From a bacterium (GTDB lineage Bacteria > Acidobacteriota > Thermoanaerobaculia > Multivoradales > J023), in the NCBI GenBank assembly GCA_024226315.1, contig JAAELT010000725.1, positions 1 through 64,000 of the forward strand: a DNA stretch of 64,000 nucleotides. Reading direction: 5' to 3'. Made by a program: the position numbers and the translations under genes. The notes under the pieces were generated by a model. The model saw only the letters and a list, made by a program, of their open reading frames with translations. It had not been told where the DNA came from and searched no databases. How positions within the stretch are numbered: position 1 is the first letter of the stretch; every line of letters starts with the position of its first letter. Of the stretch, positions 40,701 to 48,426 are shown piece after piece.

Positions 40701-41678
40701 GTCGGCGAGCAGGCCATTGGCGCGGCCAATTGGTTCCAGGCCGGCGTCGGGGTGAAAGTAGTAGAGAACCGCCTCGCTGCCAAAATAGAGGCCACCACGT
40801 CGATCTGGCTGGACTTCCATGGTGGCGCTGTCGGAGCTCTTGATGGAGAGATCGTCGGCCAGGAGCGTGAATTCCTCGCCGGACCCAAGTAGCCCGATCC
40901 AGTCACCGCCCAGGATCCACAAACGCGGAGTCTCGTCCGCGGCCGCCGCTTCCACCGCCATGCCACTGATCGCGCGCCGATCGGCGGGTAGCTCCGGGAA
41001 GGGCTCGGGGTCGACCTCGCCGTTGCGGATTGCGACCAGCCCGCCCGGCGTGGCGACGATCAGGTCGTCGCCGTGGGTGACGATTCCTCGGATCCGGACG
41101 CTGGGGAGTCCTTCCTCGGTGGAGAGCCGCCGCCACGCGCCATCGTGTCGCAGGAGCACGCCGCTGGCCGCGGTGCCGAGCGCCAGTGTCCCCTGGTGTC
41201 CCGTTCCGCGGACGGCGAAGGCGGTGATCTCGCTCTCGTCTTCGAGACCCCGCGGCCCGGGTAGCTCTTGCCAGCGGTTCGCTTCGCGATCCTCCCGGAG
41301 GTGAAAAATCTTGAACGGCGAGATGACACCCACCGACCATAGGGTGCCCCGGGAGTCCCACTGCAGGGCGAACTGATCGGCCCAGGTGAGGCCGTCGGCG
41401 ACGTTGTAGGTGGTCCAGCCCGAGCCGTCGTAGGTCGCAATGCCCGAGTGGGTCGCGAACCAGACTCGCCCCGCCGAGTCCTGGGTGATGTCGCGGACCT
41501 GGGCGCTGGGAAGACCTTCTTCGACCGTGTAGTGCCGGATGTGGTACTCCTGTGCCGACGCCGTGGCCACCGTGAACAGCATCGCCAGGCCGAGCAGGGC
41601 GTGGCGCCGCGCGGACGCACCGGCGGGACTTTTCGATCGGTCGGGCCGAGAGGACCCTGTTTCGGGCGGAGAAGACAC
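37725..41678 (-). CDS. Hybrid two-component sensor with propeller, Y_Y_Y, PAS, kinase and receiver
   Basis: This 1317-residue membrane sensor kinase has a signal peptide (about 24-43). A periplasmic two-fold propeller of Reg_prop repeats (DSAGRVWFATHSGIATYDGSGW, DREDNLWVGTERGVSKL, DSRGRVWIGTESGVTVYSD) runs to about residue 690. A Y_Y_Y domain follows (SRLEGFEADWSEPD...NLAPGRYVLHLKA, about 700-765), then one transmembrane helix (about 775-795), PAS (about 820-935), HisKA with GGIAHDFNNLL, an HATPase (GLGLASAYSIARKHEG) and a C-terminal receiver (about 1190-1310) with IMDLTIP. It lacks a DNA-binding domain, so it probably signals through phosphotransfer. The start is GTG after AGGATC. It is divergent from PEP carboxylase and coupled to hsdM. 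The ligand may be a sugar or polymer, as in hybrid sensors of Bacteroidetes. Confidence 0.92.
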   Translation of the reverse strand: MSSPPETGSSRPDRSKSPAGASARRHALLGLAMLFTVATASAQEYHIRHYTVEEGLPSAQVRDITQDSAGRVWFATHSGIATYDGSGWTTYNVADGLTWADQFALQWDSRGTLWSVGVISPFKIFHLREDREANRWQELPGPRGLEDESEITAFAVRGTGHQGTLALGTAASGVLLRHDGAWRRLSTEEGLPSVRIRGIVTHGDDLIVATPGGLVAIRNGEVDPEPFPELPADRRAISGMAVEAAAADETPRLWILGGDWIGLLGSGEEFTLLADDLSIKSSDSATMEVQPDRRGGLYFGSEAVLYYFHPDAGLEPIGRANGLLADGVTALFLDREDNLWVGTERGVSKLISRQLARWGRSQGLFDDGVTAVLERDGGDIVLGHRGGLSLLSGPEIRTLPLPGPGAESGSSRPERVSDLTEDAAGNLWMAAGTLGLGRLDPAGRIRWYGADDGLAGSVTAVLHDSRGRLWAATEGELRVLADGSFEPASIKAPRIRIRRIFEATGGALYLAASSGLYRFADDGWRTWTCDEATACNSVFAMLEAPEGVFAGTSAGLHRATGEALMPQVAPVPRIERPIYFMVRDTESRIWFGTDNGVLRWDGTHLDHFTIEDGLAGRETNRAAGMVDSRGRVWIGTESGVTVYSDARPGPPRGPPLVSLTGVDTGDRLMPLTAPLRFRHDENDLTFRFRAVSLLDEDRILISSRLEGFEADWSEPDKSPDRELRYTNLAPGRYVLHLKAANAEGTWSATVSSAQLTIANPFWRQAWFLFAAAIALGAAIYGVSRHYAQRRYSRRLEAEVAERVSQLMTEKERLSLTLRNIDDGLIATDERGEIVLLNPTAEEITSWSSGDAVGLPLERVLRLHQTAPAGGLGQRLVLPGPDQLERFEQMGNADLITRRGDRRLVELSGSPILRASGHYTGMVLAFRDITEKTQLESELAKGQKLEALGLLAGGIAHDFNNLLTVLLGNLSLLGSTDLPESRRGRFMEDAENAVMRAKDLTHQLLTFSLGGDPVRMAASISEVIRDSASFVMSGSNVLCEIDLPPELWVVEIDAGQISQVVNNLLINAIQSMPDGGTVRIVGRNTTETTPALPAGKYIAIDVVDHGIGIPSSHQARVFDPYFSTKQEGRGLGLASAYSIARKHEGLLTVESRPGEGTTFTLFLPASKSQVRPSVAGLPISISAGGRILIMDDEDAVRHVTGSIVEQLGYEATLAADGREAIDRYRQALDREQPYDAVIMDLTIPGGMGGREAIDHLRGLDPSVRAVVMSGYSNDPVLSSYRDYGFRGVIGKPFKADDLARVLGEVLTEQTTHSTGGTS

Positions 41679-41808
41679 GATCTGGGATCCTACCAGCGAG
41701 TGCGCCGCGATTTCTTCCGCGGGCGTGAAATTTCAGCAGCGCGAGGTCGAGAGCTTCGGGTACCATTCCGGCGATGCGACGACTGGAGAGAGAAGCGACT
41801 CGAATGAC

Positions 41809-44529
41809 ATGACCAAGCGCCGGATCGAATTCCTCCCCAAGGACCTGCCTCTCTCCGACGATGTCCGGACGCTCGGGGCGTTGGTGGGCGAGGTGATTCG
41901 CGAGCAGGGCGGCGAGCGTCTGTTCGAGGCCGTCGAAGGGGCGCGGATCGCTGCCATCAGGCGACGTGAAGGTGGGCTGTCGGCCAGCGGCCTGGAGGCC
42001 GAGCTCACGGCGCTCGACCCGGCGTTGGCCGATCAGCTGGTGCGCGGGTTCTCCACCTATTTCCAGGTGGTCAACCTGGCCGAGAGGATCCACCGGATCC
42101 GGCGCCGCCGGGACTATCTGCGCGCCGGCGCCGCTCCCCAGCGCGGCAGCCTGGAAGACGTCTTCCAGCGCTTGAGCGATGCCGGCATCGATGCGGACAG
42201 CGTGCGCGCTCTGCTGGCCGCCGTCGAGATCGAGCCGGTATTCACCGCCCATCCGACCGAGGCCACCCGCCGCGCCATCCTGGAGAAGCACCAGGCGATC
42301 GCCCGCCGTCTGGTGGAGCGCATGGATCCATCGCGCACGGCACCCGAGGAACGGATCGCCATCGAGCGTATCCGAGCCGAGATCACCACCGCCTGGCAGA
42401 CCGAGGAGCACCCCCAGGTGCGGCCGACGATCGCGGACGAACGCGAGCACGTGCTGTTCTACGTCACCGACGTCATCTATCGCATCGTGCCGCCATTCTA
42501 CGAGGCGCTCGAAGATGCCCTGGCGGCGGTGTACGGCGAGGAGCAGCGCCGTGTCGAGATCCCGACCCTGATCCGGTTCGGCTCGTGGGTTGGCGGTGAC
42601 ATGGACGGCAATCCCAACGTCACGCCTGTCACCCTGCGAGCGACTCTCGAAGAGCACAGGGAGCGCATCCTTGCCCGCTACCGGCGCGAGATCGCCGCGC
42701 TCAGCCGGCATCTGACCCAGGCCGACTCGCGGATCGGTATCGACCCCGAGGTCCAGAGACGCACGCGGGCGTACTTGGATCTGGTCCCCGAGGCGCTCGA
42801 CAGCATCCCCGAGCGCCAGCGCGACATGCCGTACCTGGTCTTCCTGCGCCTGGTGTTGGCGCGTCTCGGGCACGCGGCGCGTGATCTGGAAACGGGTTAT
42901 CGAAACAGCGACGAGCTGGTCTCCGACCTGCGGCTGGTGGCGCGCAGTCTGGCGGCCAACCGCGGGCAGCGGGCGGGTCTTTTCGCCGTCAACCGTCTCC
43001 TCAGGCGGGTTGACACCTTCGGTTTTCACCTCGCGACCCTCGACGTGCGGCAGGACTCCGCGGTGCACCGGGAGGTCATCGGCCGCGCGCTCGGCGACGA
43101 CGCTTGGGGAGAGCGGCCGGCGGCGGAGCGCGCCGAGCGCCTGCGCCTGGAGCTGTCGGCGCCGGCCTTGCCCGGCCAGGCCGCGGACGACGCGAAGGTG
43201 ATCGCGACCCTCGACGTCTTCCGCGCCATCGCCGACGGCCGCGTGCGCTACGGCCCACGCGCCGTCGGCGCCTTCATCATCAGCATGGCCCAGGGTGTGG
43301 ACGACGTCTTGTCGGTGCTGCTCCTGGCGCGCTGGGCGGGTCTGGTGGACAGCGCTTCCGATACCGTGTCGCTCGACGTCGCGCCGCTGTTCGAAACAGT
43401 GGACGACCTGGAGGCGGCGGCAGGCGTCATGGAGGAGCTGTTCACCGATCCGGTCTACCGCCGGCACCTGGCGGCACGCGCCGAGCGTCAGACGGTGATG
43501 GTCGGTTACTCCGACAGCAACAAGGACGGTGGCTTGGCGGCTTCGCGCTGGGCGTTGCAAAAAGGCCAGGCGGCGCTGGTGGCGGTGCACGAGGCCCACG
43601 GCGTCGAGCTGACCATCTTCCATGGCCGCGGCGGCACAATCAGCCGCGGCGGCGGCAAGACCCGCCGGGCGGTGCTGGCGGCGCCGCGCGGTGCGGTGGC
43701 CGGCCGCCTGCGTCTCACCGAGCAGGGCGAGGTGATCAACGCCAAGTACGGCCTGCGCGGCATCGCCATGCGGAGCCTGGAGCTGGCCACCGGCGCCGTT
43801 CTGCAGGCGAGCACGGAGCCTTCGGCCGCCGATCCCCGCGAGGCGACGTGGTCCGAGGTGATGGCCGAGATCGCTCGGCAGAGCCGCCGGGCCTACCGCG
43901 ATCTGGTCTACGGCGACCCCGACTTCATCGACTACTTCCGCCGGGCGACGCCGATCGACGTCATCGAGCGCATGCTGATCGGCTCGCGCCCCTCCTCGCG
44001 GCGTTCGCGCCGCGGCATCGAGAATCTGCGCGCCATTCCCTGGGTCTTCTCGTGGACCCAGAGCCGTCACATCCTGCCCGGCTGGTACGGCCTCGGTACT
44101 GGCCTCGAGCGGGCCGTCGAGCGCCACGGCCTGCCGCTGGTCGAGCAGATGGCGCGCGACTGGCCGTTCTTGCGCGCCCTGATCGGCGACGTCGAGATGG
44201 TGCTCGCCAAGACCGACATGCCGATCGCCGAGAGCTACGCCGCGCTCGCCGGCGAGGTCGGCGAGCGGATCTTCCCGCTCGTCCGCGCCGAGCTCGAGCG
44301 CACGGTGGATCTGGTGCTCGACCTCACCGGGTCCGAGGCGCTGCTCGATTCCGATCCGGCGCTCCAGCGCTCGATCCGGCTGCGCAACCCGTATGTCGAC
44401 CCCATGAGCCTGCTGCAGGTCGATCTTCTGCGCCGCTGGCGGGATTCGGAGCGTGAGGACGACGAGCTGTTCCGTGCGCTGCTCGCCACCGTCCACGGCA
44501 TCGCCCAGGGGCTGCAGAATACCGGTTAG
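41809..44529 (+). CDS. ppc: Phosphoenolpyruvate carboxylase
   Basis: This 906-residue enzyme makes oxaloacetate from phosphoenolpyruvate and bicarbonate to refill the citric acid cycle. The catalytic motifs are present: VFTAHPTEATRR (about 144-155), GGDMDGNPNVTP, VGYSDSNKDGG, FHGRGGTISRGGG (about 608-620), QGEVINAKYG and the C-terminal LRNPYVDPMSLLQVDLL. It ends with the mandatory NTG. The N-terminal regulatory Ser motif of plant forms is absent, as in bacteria. The start at 41809 is set by the MTKRRIEFLPKDLPL opening; the longer in-frame leader is not protein-like. It is followed 12 bases later by the propeller gene. Confidence 0.96.
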   Translation: MTKRRIEFLPKDLPLSDDVRTLGALVGEVIREQGGERLFEAVEGARIAAIRRREGGLSASGLEAELTALDPALADQLVRGFSTYFQVVNLAERIHRIRRRRDYLRAGAAPQRGSLEDVFQRLSDAGIDADSVRALLAAVEIEPVFTAHPTEATRRAILEKHQAIARRLVERMDPSRTAPEERIAIERIRAEITTAWQTEEHPQVRPTIADEREHVLFYVTDVIYRIVPPFYEALEDALAAVYGEEQRRVEIPTLIRFGSWVGGDMDGNPNVTPVTLRATLEEHRERILARYRREIAALSRHLTQADSRIGIDPEVQRRTRAYLDLVPEALDSIPERQRDMPYLVFLRLVLARLGHAARDLETGYRNSDELVSDLRLVARSLAANRGQRAGLFAVNRLLRRVDTFGFHLATLDVRQDSAVHREVIGRALGDDAWGERPAAERAERLRLELSAPALPGQAADDAKVIATLDVFRAIADGRVRYGPRAVGAFIISMAQGVDDVLSVLLLARWAGLVDSASDTVSLDVAPLFETVDDLEAAAGVMEELFTDPVYRRHLAARAERQTVMVGYSDSNKDGGLAASRWALQKGQAALVAVHEAHGVELTIFHGRGGTISRGGGKTRRAVLAAPRGAVAGRLRLTEQGEVINAKYGLRGIAMRSLELATGAVLQASTEPSAADPREATWSEVMAEIARQSRRAYRDLVYGDPDFIDYFRRATPIDVIERMLIGSRPSSRRSRRGIENLRAIPWVFSWTQSRHILPGWYGLGTGLERAVERHGLPLVEQMARDWPFLRALIGDVEMVLAKTDMPIAESYAALAGEVGERIFPLVRAELERTVDLVLDLTGSEALLDSDPALQRSIRLRNPYVDPMSLLQVDLLRRWRDSEREDDELFRALLATVHGIAQGLQNTG

Positions 44530-44541
44530 AAAGGAGCTTCC

Positions 44542-46164
44542 ATGTCGCAGAAGAAAGCCCACTTGCTGCCGCCGCTGTTCGGCCGCGGCAAGGTCTTCGG
44601 CCGCATCGTCTGGCTGCTGCTGCTGGCCGCCATCGGCGGCATCGTCTGGATGCAGACCGCCGACGCGTTCGGCGACCGCGGCAGTGCCAACGCCTTCTCC
44701 ATGATGCTCGGCTTCCTGGCGGTGGTGATCTGGCTGCTGTGGTTCCTGCTCGCCAGCGGCCAGGCCTGGTGGAAGCGCCTGGGGCTGATCGCCGTGCTGG
44801 TGGCGCTGGGTTACGGCTTCGACACCTTCTACCGCTTCGAGGACGTCTCGGGCAATTTCATCCCTAGTTTCGTGTCGCGGTCGGCGGAAGCGCCGGATCG
44901 ACTGCTCGACCGGCTGCGGACCGCCGCCGGTGGCGGAGTCGACCTCCAGACCACCACCGCTGAGGATTTTCCGCAGTTCCTGGGGCCGGGGCGCGACTTG
45001 AAGGTCGATCGCGTGCGGCTGGCTCGCGACTGGGAGACAACCGCGCCAGCCCCCGTTTGGCGGCAGGGGATCGGGGCCGGCTGGTCGGGCTTCTCGGTGG
45101 TCAACGGCTACGCCCTGACCATGGAGCAGCGCGGTGAGGAAGAGCTTGTGACCTGCTACGACGCCGCCACCGGCGAGGTGCGCTGGACGCACTCGACGAC
45201 CGCCCGCTACGAGGTGGCGATCGCCGGCACCGGCCCGCGGGCGACCCCCACCGTCCACGAGGGGATCGTCTACACCCAGGGCGCGACCGGCATCCTGGTG
45301 GCGCTCGACGGCGCCACCGGCGAGGTGGTGTGGCAGAAGGACCTGCTCGCCGAGTACGGCATGAGCCCGGAGAAGGAGGCCGTCGAGCTGCCCTACGGAC
45401 GCTCGGGCTCGCCGCTGATCACAGGCGACCTGGTGATCGTGCCGGGCGGTGGCCCCGCCGGCCGGCCGCCGGTCTCGCTGGTCGCCTTCGACAAGAGGAC
45501 GGGCGAGAAGGTGTGGGAAGGCGGCGACCAGCAGATCAGCTGCAGCTCACCGGCCTACGCCGTGCTCGAGGGCGTGCCGCAGATCCTGATCGTCAACGAG
45601 TCGAGCGCCAGCGGTCACGCCGCGGCCACCGGCAAGGTCCTCTGGCGGCACGAGCGCGAGGGGCGCTCGAACGCCAACGCCAATGTTTCCCAGGCGGTCG
45701 CCATCCCGCCCAACCGGGTCTTCCTGTCCAAGGGCTACGCCCTGGGCGCGGAGCTCATCGAGCTGGTGCCGCGGGGCGACGGCACCTTCGACACCGAGAC
45801 AGTGTGGCAGGACTCGCGCGTCATGCGCACCAAGCTCACCAATGTGGCGATCAAGGACGGCTACGTCTACGGCCTCTCCGACGGCATCCTCGAGTGCATC
45901 GAGCTCGCCACCGGTGAGCGCCGATGGAAGGGCGGCCGCTACAAGCACGGCCAGATCCTGCTGGTCGGCGACCTGTTGCTGGTGCTCGCCGAGTCCGGCG
46001 AGATGTTCCTGGTCGAGGCGACGCCCAACGCCAAGAACAACGTCCTCGGCCGCTTCCAGGCGATCGAGGGCAAGACCTGGAACAACTTTGCCCTCTACGG
46101 CTCGAAGCTCCTGGTGCGCAACGGCGAGGAGGCCGCCTGCTACGAGCTGCCGCTGGCGGGTTGA
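44542..46164 (+). CDS. Membrane-anchored PQQ-type beta-propeller protein
   Basis: This 540-residue protein opens with three hydrophobic segments (about 20-38, 50-70, 75-95). A periplasmic eight-bladed propeller of PQQ-repeat type (about 130-535) follows, with units such as YDAATGEVRWTHS, LDGATGEVVWQKD, FDKRTGEKVWEGG and IELATGERRWKGG. Similar propellers bind PQQ in dehydrogenases, or act without a cofactor as BamB-like scaffolds. It lacks the catalytic Asp/Cys pair and the haem motif of PQQ alcohol dehydrogenases, so a non-enzymatic or sensory role is more likely. AAAGGAG lies before its ATG. It is co-directional with ppc and ends 20 bases before the hairpin array. Confidence 0.87.
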   Translation: MSQKKAHLLPPLFGRGKVFGRIVWLLLLAAIGGIVWMQTADAFGDRGSANAFSMMLGFLAVVIWLLWFLLASGQAWWKRLGLIAVLVALGYGFDTFYRFEDVSGNFIPSFVSRSAEAPDRLLDRLRTAAGGGVDLQTTTAEDFPQFLGPGRDLKVDRVRLARDWETTAPAPVWRQGIGAGWSGFSVVNGYALTMEQRGEEELVTCYDAATGEVRWTHSTTARYEVAIAGTGPRATPTVHEGIVYTQGATGILVALDGATGEVVWQKDLLAEYGMSPEKEAVELPYGRSGSPLITGDLVIVPGGGPAGRPPVSLVAFDKRTGEKVWEGGDQQISCSSPAYAVLEGVPQILIVNESSASGHAAATGKVLWRHEREGRSNANANVSQAVAIPPNRVFLSKGYALGAELIELVPRGDGTFDTETVWQDSRVMRTKLTNVAIKDGYVYGLSDGILECIELATGERRWKGGRYKHGQILLVGDLLLVLAESGEMFLVEATPNAKNNVLGRFQAIEGKTWNNFALYGSKLLVRNGEEAACYELPLAG

Positions 46165-46184
46165 GGGCGACCGGGGGCTCCTAT

Positions 46185-46372
46185 ATCCAACACTTCTCCT
46201 GCGTGAGAGGTGTTAGATGCGGGTGTATCTAACAGTTCTCCCGTGTGAGAGATGTTGGATGCAGTTGTATCTAACAGTTCTCCCGCGTAAGAGATGTTGG
46301 ATGCAGGTATGTCTAACAGTTCTCCTGGGTGAGAGCTGTTGAATACCAGAGCATCCAACAGCTCTCCCGCCG
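46185..46372. repeat. 42-bp tandem hairpin array, 4.5 units
   Basis: Four full units (starting at 46185, 46227, 46269 and 46311) and a half unit follow head to tail with an exact 42-bp period. Each unit holds a 14-bp inverted repeat of the form ATCTAACAGTTCTC / GAGAGATGTTGGAT. At stem position 9 unit 1 has C-G and unit 4 has G-C, a compensatory change. The array fills the gap between convergent genes. Read on the minus strand it is also open as a 14-residue peptide repeat (ASNISxxGELLDT). A role in termination, as a structured RNA or as a minisatellite is possible. Confidence 0.9.
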
Positions 46373-46377
46373 GAAAT

Positions 46378-47202
46378 CTATTGATTCTCAGGCGGCTGCT
46401 CCGCCTGACCTGCGCCCGGTTGCTCCGCCTTTTTCGACCCGGCGGCGCGTTCGGCTCGGCGCCTCTCCAAGTCCGCGAGTGCTTTGCGCTTGCGCTCGCG
46501 CCGCTGTCGCGCTGCTTCGGCGGCCCGCTCCATGTGCTCTCGCTGCTGCATGGGCGTCATGCTGTCGATCCGCTTCTTGATCTGCCGCAGTTGCCTGTGA
46601 TGACGCCGGCCGCGGTCGCGGCTGCCGCAGGTGTTGACGTCGCACCACACGCGGCGACGATTGGCGTGGACGAACAGCTGGTAGCAGTCTTCGGCGCCGC
46701 ACTGGCGGACCTTGTGGTGCCGGTCGGAGCACAGCAGCTCCACCGTCGACTGGGCGATCGGCCACAGCACCCGGTCGAGCGCTTCCGGATCCCCGGTCCA
46801 CTCTCGGCGGAAGCCGTCCGGGCCGGCGGCGACCCCGCGGGCCCCGAGCGAGCGGTTGACGACGTCGAGGTCGCTCGCCCGCGGCTCCTTGCCCAGCGCC
46901 AGCGCGGTGAAGATCCGCATCGACGCCTTCCGCAGCTTGAGCGCCCCGGCCACCACCGCCGCCGCCTCCTCGGGCCGCGCCGCCGCGGCGCGCCGCAGCG
47001 CCTTGCCCTCGGCCGCCCCCAGGACTCCCATCCGCTGTGTCCAGGTGACGAGATCGTCGTAGCTCTCCAGCCGCGTCGCCGAAGGCCGCTCCGAGTCGCG
47101 CAACCGGTGGTCGCGCACCGGAAACTCGGTGTTGGCGAACGCCAGGCACAGCGCGCCGGAGCGTTCGAGCTCGCGGGGAGCTTGCGGGGTCTTCTTCGCC
47201 AT
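46378..47202 (-). CDS. ABATE/CGNR zinc-finger regulator
   Basis: This 274-residue protein has the ABATE domain (about 10-150), with LCLAFANTEFPVRDHRL and a helical middle. A CGNR-type zinc finger (about 175-215) follows, with VRQCGAEDCYQLFVHANRRRVWCDVNTCGSRDR; the usual CGNR motif reads CGSR here. The finger suggests DNA binding and a transcriptional role. The C-terminal ~60 residues are a highly charged R/E/A-rich helix, then a Pro/Gln-rich tail. No signal peptide is present. It is convergent with the propeller gene and ends six bases from the hairpin array. Confidence 0.9.
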   Translation of the reverse strand: MAKKTPQAPRELERSGALCLAFANTEFPVRDHRLRDSERPSATRLESYDDLVTWTQRMGVLGAAEGKALRRAAAARPEEAAAVVAGALKLRKASMRIFTALALGKEPRASDLDVVNRSLGARGVAAGPDGFRREWTGDPEALDRVLWPIAQSTVELLCSDRHHKVRQCGAEDCYQLFVHANRRRVWCDVNTCGSRDRGRRHHRQLRQIKKRIDSMTPMQQREHMERAAEAARQRRERKRKALADLERRRAERAAGSKKAEQPGAGQAEQPPENQ

Positions 47203-47222
47203 GGCGGTGATGATTCTACAGA

Positions 47223-47594
47223 TCAGACGTCTGCGGTCGGCTCGGCGGCGACGTCGAGCTCAGCGGCGATCGCGGCCAGTCGTTTGTCCAGGGTCCAGAG
47301 CGTGGTCCCGGCGAGCTTCGCCGAGGCCAGCAGGTGAGCATCGGTCCAGCCGATGCCGCGACCCATCAGGCGGTGGGAGTCGATCATCGCCAGGACTTCC
47401 GCGTGCCTGGCTTTCGGCGCCTGGGGCAGGGCGGCGAGCAGCGCGAGAACCTCGTCGCGCCGGGCGAGGTTGCCGCACGCCAGCTCTCCGATCACGAACG
47501 AATGGCACCAGACCTCCCAGTTCTCCAGGTGTGCTGCGAGAGCCGGGTTGCCGCGCCGAAAATGATCCACCCAGGCGGAGGTGTCGACGAGCAC
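47223..47594 (-). CDS. vapC: VapC-type PIN-domain ribonuclease toxin
   Basis: This 123-residue PIN-domain toxin has the acidic residues of the active site: D4 in MLVDTSAWVDHF, E38 in FVIGELACG, D86 in GIGWTDAHLLASA and D104 in LWTLDKRL. Such RNases cut tRNA or rRNA loops. Its ATG overlaps the VapB stop by one base, the standard antitoxin-toxin order. Confidence 0.93.
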   Translation of the reverse strand: MLVDTSAWVDHFRRGNPALAAHLENWEVWCHSFVIGELACGNLARRDEVLALLAALPQAPKARHAEVLAMIDSHRLMGRGIGWTDAHLLASAKLAGTTLWTLDKRLAAIAAELDVAAEPTADV

Positions 47595-47800
47595 TATCGA
47601 GCGCTCTTCGGCCGGCGTCGCGGCGCCGCCCGCAAGTCCTTCTGAGTGCCGCCAAGAGCCGCCAGTCGCCGGGCGCTCTCACGGGCGATCAAGGCCTCGA
47701 GCCCTGCCCGGATGATCGCCGTCTTCTCACGGAGCCCGGTCAACATCTGGGCTTCTCTCAGTAGCTCGTCGTCGATGTTGAGCGTCGTTCTCATCTGCAT
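47594..47800 (-). CDS. vapB: VapB-type antitoxin
   Basis: This 68-residue protein opens MQMRTTLNIDDELLREAQMLTGLREKTAIIRAGLEALIARE. This is the ribbon-helix-helix DNA-binding part of VapB antitoxins that pair with PIN toxins. The C-terminal basic tail (KDLRAAPRRRPKSAR) should hold the toxin-binding part. ATGs at 47800 and 47794 are both possible. It is upstream of vapC and coupled to it through a one-base stop-start overlap. The protein probably represses its own promoter with the toxin. Confidence 0.9.
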   Translation of the reverse strand: MQMRTTLNIDDELLREAQMLTGLREKTAIIRAGLEALIARESARRLAALGGTQKDLRAAPRRRPKSAR

Positions 47801-47907
47801 GAGTATGCATGATCGAGGCATCATCGTCAACTCAGGGAAGATGGCCGTGCCAGCCAGCGTCGCGTACTATCATCGCTCGGCGTTTTGCCTCACGATCCCC
47901 AAGGCTG

Positions 47908-48375
47908 ATGAAGAAGATACTGCTCATCGTATTGCTGCTGCTGATCCTGCTGGGGATCGGCGTGCTCACCCACCGCAGGATGATCATGACCGAGCCGACG
48001 GACCTCGGCGAGCGGCAGGGGCGGCTTGCCCCCTGCCCGAGCTCGCCGAACTGCGTTTCGAGCTTCGCCGAGGACGAAGAGCACCGGGTCGAGCCGCTGG
48101 CGTTCTCAGGGGACCCGGCGGCCGTTATCGCGAGGTTACGCGAGATCATCGAGGCGATGCCGCGGGCACGGGTGGTGGACGCCTCGGAGAACTACCTCCG
48201 CTCCGAGCACACCTCGCTGGTGTTTCGCTACGTCGACGACCTGGAGATCCTCGTCGACCCGGAGGCCGGCAAGATCCACGTGCGCTCGGCGTCGCGCACC
48301 GGGTACTCGGATCTCGGTGTCAACCGCAAGCGCGTCGCCGCCCTCGCCGAGGCCTGGGTGGCCTCGGCGGGTTAG
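47908..48375 (+). CDS. DUF1499 membrane-anchored protein
   Basis: This 155-residue protein has an N-terminal membrane helix (about 4-22) and a DUF1499 domain (about 40-150) with LAPCPSSPNCVSSFAEDEEHRVEPLAF, the YLRSEHTSLVFRYVDDLEILVDPEAGKIHVRSASRTGYSDLGVNRKRV core and its typical CP...CVSS start. The function of this family is unknown. An AAGG motif lies before the ATG. It is convergent with the HerA-like gene. Confidence 0.9.
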   Translation: MKKILLIVLLLLILLGIGVLTHRRMIMTEPTDLGERQGRLAPCPSSPNCVSSFAEDEEHRVEPLAFSGDPAAVIARLREIIEAMPRARVVDASENYLRSEHTSLVFRYVDDLEILVDPEAGKIHVRSASRTGYSDLGVNRKRVAALAEAWVASAG

Positions 48376-48426
48376 AATCCCCAGGTCTGGGAAGGAACAC
48401 GCGATGGCTGTTCGGCCGGTAAGCCC

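Noticed and set aside
40903..45258. A 1451-residue open frame on the minus strand
   Set aside because: It lies antisense to PEP carboxylase and the propeller gene, which are certain. Its composition (H, R, D, G-rich) is that of GC-rich antisense frames and it has no motifs.
46140..46358. A 72-residue repeat peptide gene on the minus strand
   Set aside because: The 14-residue repeat follows simply from the 42-bp period and the frame has no clear ribosome-binding site. It is kept only as a possibility in the array finding.
46185..46372. CRISPR array
   Set aside because: Units are contiguous and similar along their full length. There are no unique spacers and no cas genes.
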